From Paraphysomonas bandaiensis (taxonomy: Eukaryota; Chrysophyceae): a stretch of DNA of 64,000 bases. Shown here in pieces: positions 35,278 to 44,546 of the stretch. The notes below the pieces were generated by a model. That model was not told where the DNA came from. It searched no databases and worked only from the letters and a program-made list of their open reading frames with translations. Position 1 is the stretch's first letter. Each line of letters begins with the position of its first letter. A program made the translations under genes and the position numbers. The stretch covers positions 124,001 to 188,000 of the forward strand of contig CBFFRP010000280.1 of assembly GCA_965644295.1 (NCBI GenBank), written 5' to 3'.

Positions 35278-36540
35278 ATGGCATCTTCATTATGGAGCTC
35301 TGATGAGGATGACCACATCAAGGGCATGCTAGAGCCACTGACGTCTAATGGATCGAAGAAATCTCGAGTGTCTGGTCTGTTTGATAGCGATAGTGCTGAT
35401 GATAACGATAGCAATGGAATACTGAACCCTACCTTCTCCAACCCATCTTCGAAGGTAAAACATGGGTCTAAGGAGTACTTCAAGGAATTGTATGAGCAGG
35501 AACACAAGCGCAGACTAGAGCTAGAGAGTGAGGTCGAGTCTCTTACTTCTCAAATTAGTATATTGCATAGTTTACTATCCGAAGCAAATAATCGAGATGG
35601 CGGAGAAGTTAATATTGAGGAAAATGAAGACGGTAATGATCTAATATCACTTGAGGAGAGACAGGAGAGTCGTCGACTTCATCAGCTGAGTCGTCAGAAG
35701 CGATGTGCTCGAGCAGGAAATAGACGTAGCAATATGCGCTCCTCCAAACCAGTAGCTATGGCCTCAGAGGATGATTCTGTTTCTATTTTACAACTGCAGG
35801 AGACAGAGCAAAATGTGTTTCAAAAGCAGGAGACAAATGAGGATGAAGGAGATGAGAAAACCGACGAGCAAATTGGAGCACAGGAAGATAATCTGGATGA
35901 GGTCAAGTCAGCCGCTCAGGCGATTGATGCACAAGAAGATAACCTGGATGAGGTGATGTCAGACGCGCGGGCTATGGAGGAGGAAGCGCGGCTCGAAAGG
36001 CAGAGGCAGAGGCTGAGGAGGGTTAATCGCAGGCGGACCCAACGAACTCGCCAACAGGGCGGAGGATCTCGCACTGCCAGTCCTGCTCTCACCACCACTT
36101 CTGAGTTGCCCATCCCCCCTTTGCATCAGTCATCAAACACAGAGGCGACGCGGACAAGTATTTCGAGTAGCAGTAGCGGGTGGAGTAGTAGTAGCAGTAG
36201 CAGTTGTGATGAAGATAGCTGTAGTGAGGAAGTGTGTGTGGTTAGTGAAGTTAGCGCTGAGGATATAGAGAAGCGTGTTCTGCTCTGGTGTAGAGGAAAG
36301 GACCTTCTAGCAATGATTCAAACTCTCCCACAGCTCAACACGCAGCATCTATCTCTTCCTGGCATCAATGAATCTCAACTTTCTAACCCGCAGCATGTCC
36401 GCAAAGCCTATCTGAAGATAGCTAGACATTGCCATCCTGACAAACAGCGAGGGCGAGCGGAAGATAGGCTGCTCAATGAAAAGATATTTTCAGCACTTGC
36501 AGATGCCTATCAACAATACAAATCCCAATACAATATATAG
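35278..36540 (+). CDS. Auxilin-type J-domain protein
   Basis: Single-exon gene of 420 residues. J domains stimulate the ATPase of Hsp70. Here the J domain is at the extreme C-terminus (about 355-420), with the HPD signature in RHCHPDKQRG and the preceding helix VRKAYLKIA. The short loop and final helix (FSALADAYQQYKSQYN) follow the auxilin/GAK arrangement, in which the J domain recruits Hsc70 to uncoat clathrin vesicles. The remaining 340 residues are acidic and Ser-rich, with a short coiled coil near 65-105, a 19-residue duplicated motif (AQEDNLDEVKSA / AQEDNLDEVMSD) and a run of Ser around 295-320. No clathrin-box or PTEN-like domain is obvious, so auxilin function is a likely but unproven reading. 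Confidence 0.82.
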   Translation: MASSLWSSDEDDHIKGMLEPLTSNGSKKSRVSGLFDSDSADDNDSNGILNPTFSNPSSKVKHGSKEYFKELYEQEHKRRLELESEVESLTSQISILHSLLSEANNRDGGEVNIEENEDGNDLISLEERQESRRLHQLSRQKRCARAGNRRSNMRSSKPVAMASEDDSVSILQLQETEQNVFQKQETNEDEGDEKTDEQIGAQEDNLDEVKSAAQAIDAQEDNLDEVMSDARAMEEEARLERQRQRLRRVNRRRTQRTRQQGGGSRTASPALTTTSELPIPPLHQSSNTEATRTSISSSSSGWSSSSSSSCDEDSCSEEVCVVSEVSAEDIEKRVLLWCRGKDLLAMIQTLPQLNTQHLSLPGINESQLSNPQHVRKAYLKIARHCHPDKQRGRAEDRLLNEKIFSALADAYQQYKSQYNI

Positions 36541-36959
36541 GTCATAATAATATAAGCATAGTATATTATCATTAATTCGTATTTGTTGATTTCACTGAAT
36601 CTTCGTGGTAAACAACTAACGGTTCGCAGGCGTAAAATAAGCACTTATGCTTCATCAACTTTGTTGATTATATTCATAAAATTATACACGGGGGTCACTT
36701 GGTATGTATTCGACATTCTAAACTTTGTAAACATCAACGCTACACGGGTTCCATACAGTTGGACTTTGCTACTTAGTGCACATTGCACATATCCAAGCCA
36801 ATCAACTTATATGCACTCCATTACTTCACATTCATTCTATATTTTCTCTTGAGAAAAGTATAACATAATTAACTGTTATTTAGACAATATTTCATATTTA
36901 ATTAGCTCATTTTGTCAGTTAAACTTTTATTCGTACTGATGTGCATAATGTAATGTACA
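36541..36959. other. Intergenic region
   Basis: AT-rich sequence between the J-domain gene and the GC-rich element; no feature supported. Confidence 0.4.
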
Positions 36960-37640
36960 ATTAAGCCGCATGCTCTGACTGCGGGTTTCGACTAGATTTC
37001 CTAAAACATATGTGCCTCGACTGCACACATGAATCCATCACCCAAATAAGGGAAACTGCATTTCAATCGCATAAAAATGTGCTCCACGAAATACAGAGAA
37101 CTCAGACCTTACCCAACTGGATCACATCTGCACTACGGAGACTCTCCAGCAGAGCCTGGAATCCCTCCATCCCACAGGTCGAGAGATACTGGACTGGAAC
37201 CATCACAGCAGCCCAACTGGAAACGGTCTTCGGAGATGCCATACACAACCACCTGACAGCACACAGTCTACGGAACCTAGAAACAGCGGTTATTAATCTC
37301 CTGCAACCGCTTTACACTGCAGCGAAGCTTATGTTACAGGATCGCGGTTGTCGCTATATCACCATGTCCAAAAGGCCGCCCAGGCTACTCCCGAGACCCC
37401 GTCCGAAACGCAGTCAGTCAAGACAACGCCCGAGAGTCCTTCGCTTACTAGGGGTCCAACGACGACCCCCCACAGCGTATCCGACTCCAGACACACGTGC
37501 ACACCTCACAGGTCCTACCCGACAGAGCACTGGACTGCCCAGACCTCCACAACGCCGACGGCTTCGACAACTCTATCTACACCCGCGGCCCCACAGGAGC
37601 ACAGTAACACAGACTACAAACTCAGAAGTTATGGTAAGGT
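36960..37640 (+). repeat. GC-rich dispersed element, copy B
   Basis: Plus-strand copy of the block seen at 18640-19580. It is more intact: an open frame runs from about 36970 to 37642 and encodes CSDCGFRLDFLKHMCLDC (a Cys/His cluster), ITQIRETAFQSHKN, AAKLMLQDRGCRYITM, PPRLLPRPRPKR and a Pro/Arg-rich tail. Base composition differs sharply from the AT-rich flanks. It ends about 50 bases before the start of a Crinkler/RHS-like gene. The encoded family is unknown to me; a retroelement C-terminus is possible. Confidence 0.6.
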
Positions 37641-37691
37641 AAGAATGGATGAAAATGAGATACTGAACGTCTCAGTGAGAAGTTTGGGAAT

Positions 37692-39248
37692 GTGACTTTA
37701 TCAGATTTCGAGCAGTTTCGAATTAATGCCCGACGTAATTTTGATCACACGAAGAGTAAGCGCCCTACCCGTCTACATGAAGGTGTTGATTTATCGTCAC
37801 CTCACCTTCTCGGTCGCGAAGATCTTATTACAAGAATTAAAAGTATGGTTCGTAGCGAAAAGTTTGTATTTTTACGTGCTGCTCCTATGTCTGGGAAAAC
37901 TTCACTCACTCAACTTCTCGCTCTCCACTATTTTGAAAACAAAGAGGATATTTGTCCAATTAGCATTTCCTGTTTGAGTTGGCCATCCAAAATGTCTTTT
38001 GAAGATGGTTTTGCAAATGTGTCTGGACAAGAATTCTCTCTATATGAGATGGCTGACCGTATCAGTGAGGAAACTCAGAGGGAAATTGTTTTGATTATCG
38101 ACGAAGCCCAATTGCTGTACAATCATATATCAACGACAATATGGGAGGATATCAAGAGTGGTACAGTTCCCGAGAACGTCAAAATTTTGTTAGTATCTTT
38201 TTAGGGTGAAAATTCACGCTTTCAAAATGGTGGCACACCAGTAATGTTCAATGACTGTCAGCGTTTAGGGTTGCATGATTTGTTATTTCCAAAACGTGTT
38301 GTCTCTGACTACTTAAAAATCAATTTTTGACCTACCGAATGAGTCTATGTCTGATTCAGATACATGTGCTTTATGCGATGCTATATATGCTGCTACGAAT
38401 GGTCACATTGGACTGTTGTTGCTAATTACAGAAATTATGGAAAGCAAGTAGTTGGTCCAGCTTTGAAAGAAAGGAAACTGCTAAAAATTGTCGACATGAT
38501 GCGATTTCTGTTGTCACATAGTATAACTGTATTGGTTAAGCATTGATATTGATGTACACAACGTATCTGTATAGGTGTTCGTAGGAGCTTGAGTATATTA
38601 GCAGATGATGATTCAACAGAAATTCTGTACGACAATGCGACCCACTTTCTCTTAGTTCAAGGAGGGGTTGTTTATGTAAACCCGGATGGATACCTGCAGT
38701 ACACCTGTCCACTTGTGAGAAGTGCTTTTATGACATTGGTGCGATCCCTTGATGATTTGCATATTGACCCGTTTTATATTCTGCCAAAGCAGCTCTCGGA
38801 GTTCATGCTGAACTGCCTCAGTCGTTTTGAATCATCATCATTGCTACAGTCACAATGCCGAGCTAGAAATAGTTCTGATGAGCTCCTGGAAAGAAAGTTC
38901 CAGATGGATTTCTATTGGATTGCTCCAAGTCTTCTATTGTCACATTTAAAGATTGACCCAGACGTGGGACATAACTTCGGTGAAGATTTTGCAGTCGATT
39001 TTAAAGTCAACGGAAAACACAACTGGGCAATCGAATTCCTTGTTGAAAGTTCTTGTGTGGGGGAGCATCTTCAGAGATTTAAACCAGGGTGGAAATATTA
39101 CGATGTACTGCCATTTTTTCAACATATTGTAGTAAATTTTGTGTCATATGCTTGCACTGACACAAATGACATGAGTGCCATTATTCAAGAAAGAGACAAA
39201 AGTAGCACATCACTGCACAAAACAGAACCTCACTACATGCGCGTATAA
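37692..39248 (+). pseudogene. Crinkler/RHS-type NTPase-nuclease gene with stops and frameshifts
   Basis: The N-terminal NTPase part is open from 37692 to 38204: Walker A at APMSGKTSL (about 37885) and Walker B at IVLIIDEAQLLY (about 38090). An in-frame TAG at 38202-38204 interrupts a segment that then continues in the same frame with family-typical residues (GGTPVMFNDCQRLGL). A frame change follows near 38327, then CDAIYAATNGHIGLLLL, and another break near 38450. From 38589 a long frame resumes and ends at 39248 with a restriction-endonuclease-like domain: DFAVDFKVNGKHNWAIEFLV, EHLQRFKPGWKYYDVL. The multiple lesions make this a pseudogene, although the intact nuclease end has been duplicated downstream. 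It lies just after the GC-rich element copy B. Confidence 0.75.
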
Positions 39249-39347
39249 TACCCTAGAGACTTTTCAAAGTTTGTAGTTGTTTTCGAGCAAAAGTACATTG
39301 AGCTTCCACTATTGTAAGTTATTTCAGAACTTCACACAGACAGTTAA

Positions 39348-39938
39348 CAAGGAGGGGTTGTTTATGTAAACCCGGATGGATACCTGCAGTACACCTGTCC
39401 ACTTGTGAGAAGTGCTTTTATGACATTGGTGCGATCCCTTGATGATTTGCATATTGACCCGTTTTATATTCTGCCAAAGCAGCTCTCGGAGTTCATGCTG
39501 AACTGCCTCAGTCGTTTTGAATCATCATCATTGCTACAGTCACAATGCCGAGCTAGAAATAGTTCTGATGAGCTCCTGGAAAGAAAGTTCCAGATGGATT
39601 TCTATTGGATTGCTCCAAGTCTTCTATTGTCACATTTAAAGATTGACCCAGACGTGGGACATAACTTCGGTGAAGATTTTGCAGTCGATTTTAAAGTCAA
39701 CGGAAAACACAACTGGGCAATCGAATTCCTTGTTGAAAGTTCTTGTGTGGGGGAGCATCTTCAGAGATTTAAACCAGGGTGGAAATATTACGATGTACTG
39801 CCATTTTTTCAACATATTGTAGTAAATTTTGTGTCATATGCTTGCACTGACACAAATGACATGAGTGCCATTATTCAAGAAAGAGACAAAAGTAGCACAT
39901 CACTGCACAAAACAGAACCTCACTACATGCGCGTATAA
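39348..39938 (+). pseudogene. Duplicated nuclease-domain fragment, copy 2
   Basis: Encodes only the C-terminal part of the Crinkler/RHS-like nuclease, identical to the end of the gene at 37692-39248. It has no promoter or NTPase of its own. The frame is open from the copy's left end to 39938. If expressed, it could be a stand-alone nuclease-domain protein of 177 residues starting at an internal Met, but there is no sign that it is. Confidence 0.7.
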
Positions 39939-40037
39939 TACCCTAGAGACTTTTCAAAGTTTGTAGTTGTTTTCGAGCAAAAGTACATTGAGCTTCCACT
40001 ATTGTAAGTTATTTCAGAACTTCACACAGACAGTTAA

Positions 40038-40628
40038 CAAGGAGGGGTTGTTTATGTAAACCCGGATGGATACCTGCAGTACACCTGTCCACTTGTGAGA
40101 AGTGCTTTTATGACATTGGTGCGATCCCTTGATGATTTGCATATTGACCCGTTTTATATTCTGCCAAAGCAGCTCTCGGAGTTCATGCTGAACTGCCTCA
40201 GTCGTTTTGAATCATCATCATTGCTACAGTCACAATGCCGAGCTAGAAATAGTTCTGATGAGCTCCTGGAAAGAAAGTTCCAGATGGATTTCTATTGGAT
40301 TGCTCCAAGTCTTCTATTGTCACATTTAAAGATTGACCCAGACGTGGGACATAACTTCGGTGAAGATTTTGCAGTCGATTTTAAAGTCAACGGAAAACAC
40401 AACTGGGCAATCGAATTCCTTGTTGAAAGTTCTTGTGTGGGGGAGCATCTTCAGAGATTTAAACCAGGGTGGAAATATTACGATGTACTGCCATTTTTTC
40501 AACATATTGTAGTAAATTTTGTGTCATATGCTTGCACTGACACAAATGACATGAGTGCCATTATTCAAGAAAGAGACAAAAGTAGCACATCACTGCACAA
40601 AACAGAACCTCACTACATGCGCGTATAA
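40038..40628 (+). pseudogene. Duplicated nuclease-domain fragment, copy 3
   Basis: Third identical copy of the C-terminal nuclease segment. The tandem homology ends at about 40728, where the sequence leaves the repeat unit. Confidence 0.7.
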
Positions 40629-40728
40629 TACCCTAGAGACTTTTCAAAGTTTGTAGTTGTTTTCGAGCAAAAGTACATTGAGCTTCCACTATTGTAAGTT
40701 ATTTCAGAACTTCACACAGACAGTTAAC

Positions 40729-41423
40729 CGTTTTTGAGTGATACACAATCAATCATCACTTAATAACTTTTTGCTCTACTTCATGAGTTCTGTCCAACAG
40801 AAAACGTTTGAGCTGCGCATTCTCAGGTCCAACCATCCTGACCTAGGCCAAATGAATTAGGTAACATTTCTTTCACTTTTCAACTTGCTGCGCCAAAGTA
40901 TCTAGATATTTCATGATTGTGCTGCTTGATATTGGTTTCAGATTGGTATTCTCGTCAACGCTTTCTCCACAAAAGAAATCGATGATCGTCTATAGTAATC
41001 CACTCCAATCATCTGAACGCATTAAGAGTGAGGAAGGAGAAGCTTTTCTCTCAACATAAGAATCCATGAGATCAGCTCCACATCTCATCTCAGGCTTCGT
41101 GCTGCTTTGCATTCATGAATTGATGGATAGATGAATAGCATAAACTTTTGACACCTAGTTATTGTTTAGTGAAAATATGAACTAGGCTTTTACACAATTT
41201 TGGTGTGACTACTATGTCCAATAATTAAGCATATGATATAATATGAAAAGGCTTCTTAGAAAGACACACTACACAACAAAAAGGCTCATAAATTTACAAC
41301 GACATTTCAAGGAAATAACTGATGATTAAATTATAAATACTGTTGTTTCAATATTATATATAAAAGTAACATAATCACATTAAAATAACACTACTCTGCC
41401 GCAGTCAGAAGCCGTTTTGTAGC
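40729..41423. other. Intergenic region
   Basis: AT-rich sequence of about 700 bases with no gene I can support. Confidence 0.45.
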
Positions 41424-43856
41424 CTAGGTAAAGAGGTTTGAAAAGAGCCTCGCACCCCACGACTGGCTGCTCCGTGGACGTGACGTCGTATTTCCATCAT
41501 CGCTCTGGCCAGAGGTAGTCGTAGAAGCGGTAGTGTGTTGCAATACAGACATATCACCTCCTTCCCTCCGAATGACGCATGCAAGTATCAGAGTCGCCAT
41601 ACCAGCTGAGTTAGCATCCACCCCACCAGTAACCTCCTGCACATTTCGCACACCAGATACCATCTTACGTATAGGTTCTGTTAACCTCCACCCACAGGCC
41701 TCTAAGTGAGGAAGGCGCTTCTCGTGCAATGGTGTCCAACGCATTTCTACAGAAGAATAGGCAATGCATCCCGATATCTCATCCACAAGTGATTTCGTTT
41801 CTCTAGCTAGCGCTTCAAAGGAGGGGCGAATGAATGAATCTGGTAGAGTAAACCGGTTCGTAGGGGCCAGATCAATTTCAAAAAATGATGCAAGAGGTAA
41901 GTGAACATTCGCAAGCTCTCGATGAATTAGCCTGATCAATCCACGAGAATTGTTGTCTAGACCGAATATGGGATACTGGGACCCGCCACTGAGAACGCAC
42001 TGAAGAAGGGACAAGAAGTGACCAGTAATTCTCCACCCGCCATCCTCCAACTTGCGAGCCTCAGTACAACCCTTGAACTCCTCCATCTCTCGCTCTATAA
42101 GCAGTCTGGTATTTCTGTTGGCATGGTTGTCCATACGAAAAGCGAGGGCCGATATATACAGTCCTTGCAGACGCTCTGTCACTGTTGTCACATCGCTTCC
42201 ACGGAACCGCAGTAGCACTTTCCGTTCCACCCCACATGTGCAGGCCTCGGCAGTTACTTCCGCATCGCATCCAGGACACTCCCAAGGAGATGTACCACAT
42301 CCTTCACCTCCTATCTCTCGCATGGCAGAAAGCAGCTGTGACAGGTCGGGGTCAGACACTTCAGAGTCACCTTCAATTGCACTCAAAATCTGATATAGAG
42401 ATTGTAACTCAGAGGGTACATTTGAACCATTTGTAGAATGTGAAGTTTCAATAGCGCGGCCCTCCGCCTGCATAACACGTATCCACATATGCTCGATGAC
42501 TGCAGAAGATCCAATATCCAGGCCTAAGCCCTGAGTCAATTGGGACAGATCCCTCTCTCCAACTGATAGCATGCGATATGCCTGCTCCAACTTCCAGTTA
42601 CCTGCAGTTAGCTTTGGTAACAGTACGGACCCAACAAGGGTACAAAGTCTCTGGGAGGGATTAGAGGTCAAGAGTTTTGCTACCTCGTCGAACATATATG
42701 TGTTCTGCTTGATAAAACCTTGAACATTGGGCAACAGAGGGTACCTACGAGGCAAATCGACCGTTGTGTCTTCCCCAGTCACCGGGCCAGTTGATCGGGT
42801 ATGGAATTGAAACCCAGGTGAGCGCAGTTGGCTCAGACGAATGTGAATGTGCCTGAGAACCGCTCTAGAATTTGGACAAGTTAACAGGATGGGAAAATGG
42901 GTCTCTCCTTCAATCATGGCAGTGAATAGGGCACGAATATGGAGCTGTACTTCCCAGTGCTGCTCCTGGAGCGTCACCACACTGGGCTGCTGAACGAGCT
43001 CTTCTAGTCGTTCCATCAAAGACGTCTGAACAGAAGATGATAGACTATTTGAACCCTCGCGTATCGCATCGAAGACTCGCCTGCAAAATGTAACGCATTG
43101 GTTCAAGGTGCTGGTAAAGTGATCCGATCGCGACAACAGTAGAACCACATTACGAGTAACCCCACATGAACATTGGGCATTCCGTCCACGTAGCATATCG
43201 CCGGGATGAACCTCATCGCACCCAGGGCACTTCCATTCTGCCGACATATCTAGACAAGACACAGGTGGCACGTCAGCTTCAAGTTTGTGTCGACAAAGCG
43301 GACATTCGTGACTATTTTTAAGCCATGATACAATACCGGCACAATCTTCCTCTTCTGCTGCCTCGACCTCGCCTTTGTGATGAAAGTAATGACCACATGG
43401 TAAATGTGTCACTGATTCACCGGAAACAAAATCAACCTGGCATATCGCGCAGGATGCTTTCTCCGGATCAGATATTAGTCCGGGCCGCATTTTTTCAATA
43501 GGAAGTGCATCAATCACACTCTGCTTTGTAGCCGCCTGTTTACTGCTCTGCTCAGCTGCACTTGCAATAGCCAGGCGTAAAGCGTCCAATATATCAGCCC
43601 CATCGATCCCCTGGGCTGCCCTGGCAGCACGTATTTGCTCTCTTTGAGTCCTTGTTTCCGCAGGAGTCATTGCGCGAGTATTATGTGTCCTCCTATGGCC
43701 ATTGGTTTCTACGGAACGCCCAAAGCAAGTATCACAGAGGTCGTAATCTGGACACTCTGTACAGTGATATCTTGTGCCTGTGAAGTTACTATGAGATCTT
43801 CGGCACCCGTCGCAAATAATTCCCTGGTGATAATCGATATCCGCTGGCGCTGTCAT
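41424..43856 (-). CDS. ZZ-type and RING-H2 zinc-finger protein, probable E3 ubiquitin ligase
   Basis: Single-exon gene of 810 residues. Residues 10-60 form a ZZ zinc finger (CDGCRRSH, CTECPDYDLCDTC, closing His residues), a fold that binds N-terminal or modified peptides. Residues 136-188 form a RING-H2 finger (CAICQVDF, LPCGHYFHH, then SWLKNSHECPLCR) with an acidic insertion of 12 residues between the second zinc His (about 159) and the following Cys172. RING-H2 proteins of this type recruit E2 enzymes. The remaining 600 residues contain two related halves, each starting with a four-Cys ribbon (WKCPGCDEV...CSCGVTRNVVLL near 210 and WECPGCDAEV...CTCGVERKVLL near 525) followed by about 280 mostly helical residues. 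This internal duplication is unlike any ligase I know. Confidence 0.85.
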   Translation of the reverse strand: MTAPADIDYHQGIICDGCRRSHSNFTGTRYHCTECPDYDLCDTCFGRSVETNGHRRTHNTRAMTPAETRTQREQIRAARAAQGIDGADILDALRLAIASAAEQSSKQAATKQSVIDALPIEKMRPGLISDPEKASCAICQVDFVSGESVTHLPCGHYFHHKGEVEAAEEEDCAGIVSWLKNSHECPLCRHKLEADVPPVSCLDMSAEWKCPGCDEVHPGDMLRGRNAQCSCGVTRNVVLLLSRSDHFTSTLNQCVTFCRRVFDAIREGSNSLSSSVQTSLMERLEELVQQPSVVTLQEQHWEVQLHIRALFTAMIEGETHFPILLTCPNSRAVLRHIHIRLSQLRSPGFQFHTRSTGPVTGEDTTVDLPRRYPLLPNVQGFIKQNTYMFDEVAKLLTSNPSQRLCTLVGSVLLPKLTAGNWKLEQAYRMLSVGERDLSQLTQGLGLDIGSSAVIEHMWIRVMQAEGRAIETSHSTNGSNVPSELQSLYQILSAIEGDSEVSDPDLSQLLSAMREIGGEGCGTSPWECPGCDAEVTAEACTCGVERKVLLRFRGSDVTTVTERLQGLYISALAFRMDNHANRNTRLLIEREMEEFKGCTEARKLEDGGWRITGHFLSLLQCVLSGGSQYPIFGLDNNSRGLIRLIHRELANVHLPLASFFEIDLAPTNRFTLPDSFIRPSFEALARETKSLVDEISGCIAYSSVEMRWTPLHEKRLPHLEACGWRLTEPIRKMVSGVRNVQEVTGGVDANSAGMATLILACVIRREGGDMSVLQHTTASTTTSGQSDDGNTTSRPRSSQSWGARLFSNLFT

Positions 43857-44218
43857 TCAATGTTATAGGATGAATAAAGCGAATAATATAATAGTATTTC
43901 TCTCTTTAGAATACTCTACGTTAAGATGATACTTATACTTATGTGTTGTGTGTTGTGTTTGGATTATGACTCTTATGAAAATTAGAAAGATCGAACGGGT
44001 CTTGAAGGAAAGATATACTCCGGACATTTCCGTGTCCTGCAGTTCTAGAGCTATAAGGAATACCCTCAGTATTCCTGCGGTGGAGTGGATAGCAGAGAAA
44101 AGTACAAGAATTCTTTTTTTGGAATAATATTTCCTTAGGAATTCCTATGATTCCAATTCTCCCGTTTGCGGGTGTCACTTTTTGCCCGTACCGGCCGTTG
44201 TATTGCAATGTATGTAGG
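43857..44218. other. Intergenic region with a short perfect hairpin
   Basis: AGGAATAC and GTATTCCT (44056-44063 and 44069-44076) form an 8-bp stem with a 5-base loop. No gene is supported. Confidence 0.4.
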
Positions 44219-44409
44219 TATGTATGTATGTATGTATGTATGTATGTATGTATGTATGTATGTATGTATGTATGTATGTATGTATGTATGTATGTATGTA
44301 TGTATGTATGTATGTATGTATGTATGTATGTATGTATGTATGTATGTATGTATGTATGTATGTATGTATGTATGTATGTATGTATGTATGTATGTATGTA
44401 TGTATGTAT
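44219..44409. repeat. (ATGT)n microsatellite, about 48 units
   Basis: About 190 bases of uninterrupted TATG/CATA tetranucleotide repeat. It produces open frames on both strands that are not genes. It lies about 140 bases upstream of the coiled-coil gene. Confidence 0.98.
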
Positions 44410-44546
44410 AGGTATATGGTATATACGTTATACATACTGTAGGTGGTATTCTGACCAGTTGTATTTGTATGTCCAGGCAATCCACTCTCATCCAGTGCTT
44501 ATGATCACAGAATAATTCACACACACTCTCATTTACATTTGATCGA

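Larger units (their letters stand above)
38658..40728 (+). repeat. Three tandem copies of a 690-bp nuclease-domain unit
   Basis: The unit starting with GGAGGGGTTGTTTATG recurs at 38661, 39351 and 40041, exactly 690 bases apart. The copies appear identical base for base, including the 3' flank after the stop codon. Each contains the same C-terminal nuclease reading frame (stops at 39248, 39938 and 40628). Copies 2 and 3 lack the upstream NTPase part. The junctions share only a few bases (CAA/AAC). The arrangement is either a very recent tandem amplification or an assembly artefact. Confidence 0.95.

Noticed and set aside
44147-44515. Open frames of repeated Met-Tyr-Val-Cys or Tyr-Ile-His-Thr on both strands
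   Set aside because: They are translations of the ATGT microsatellite, not genes.
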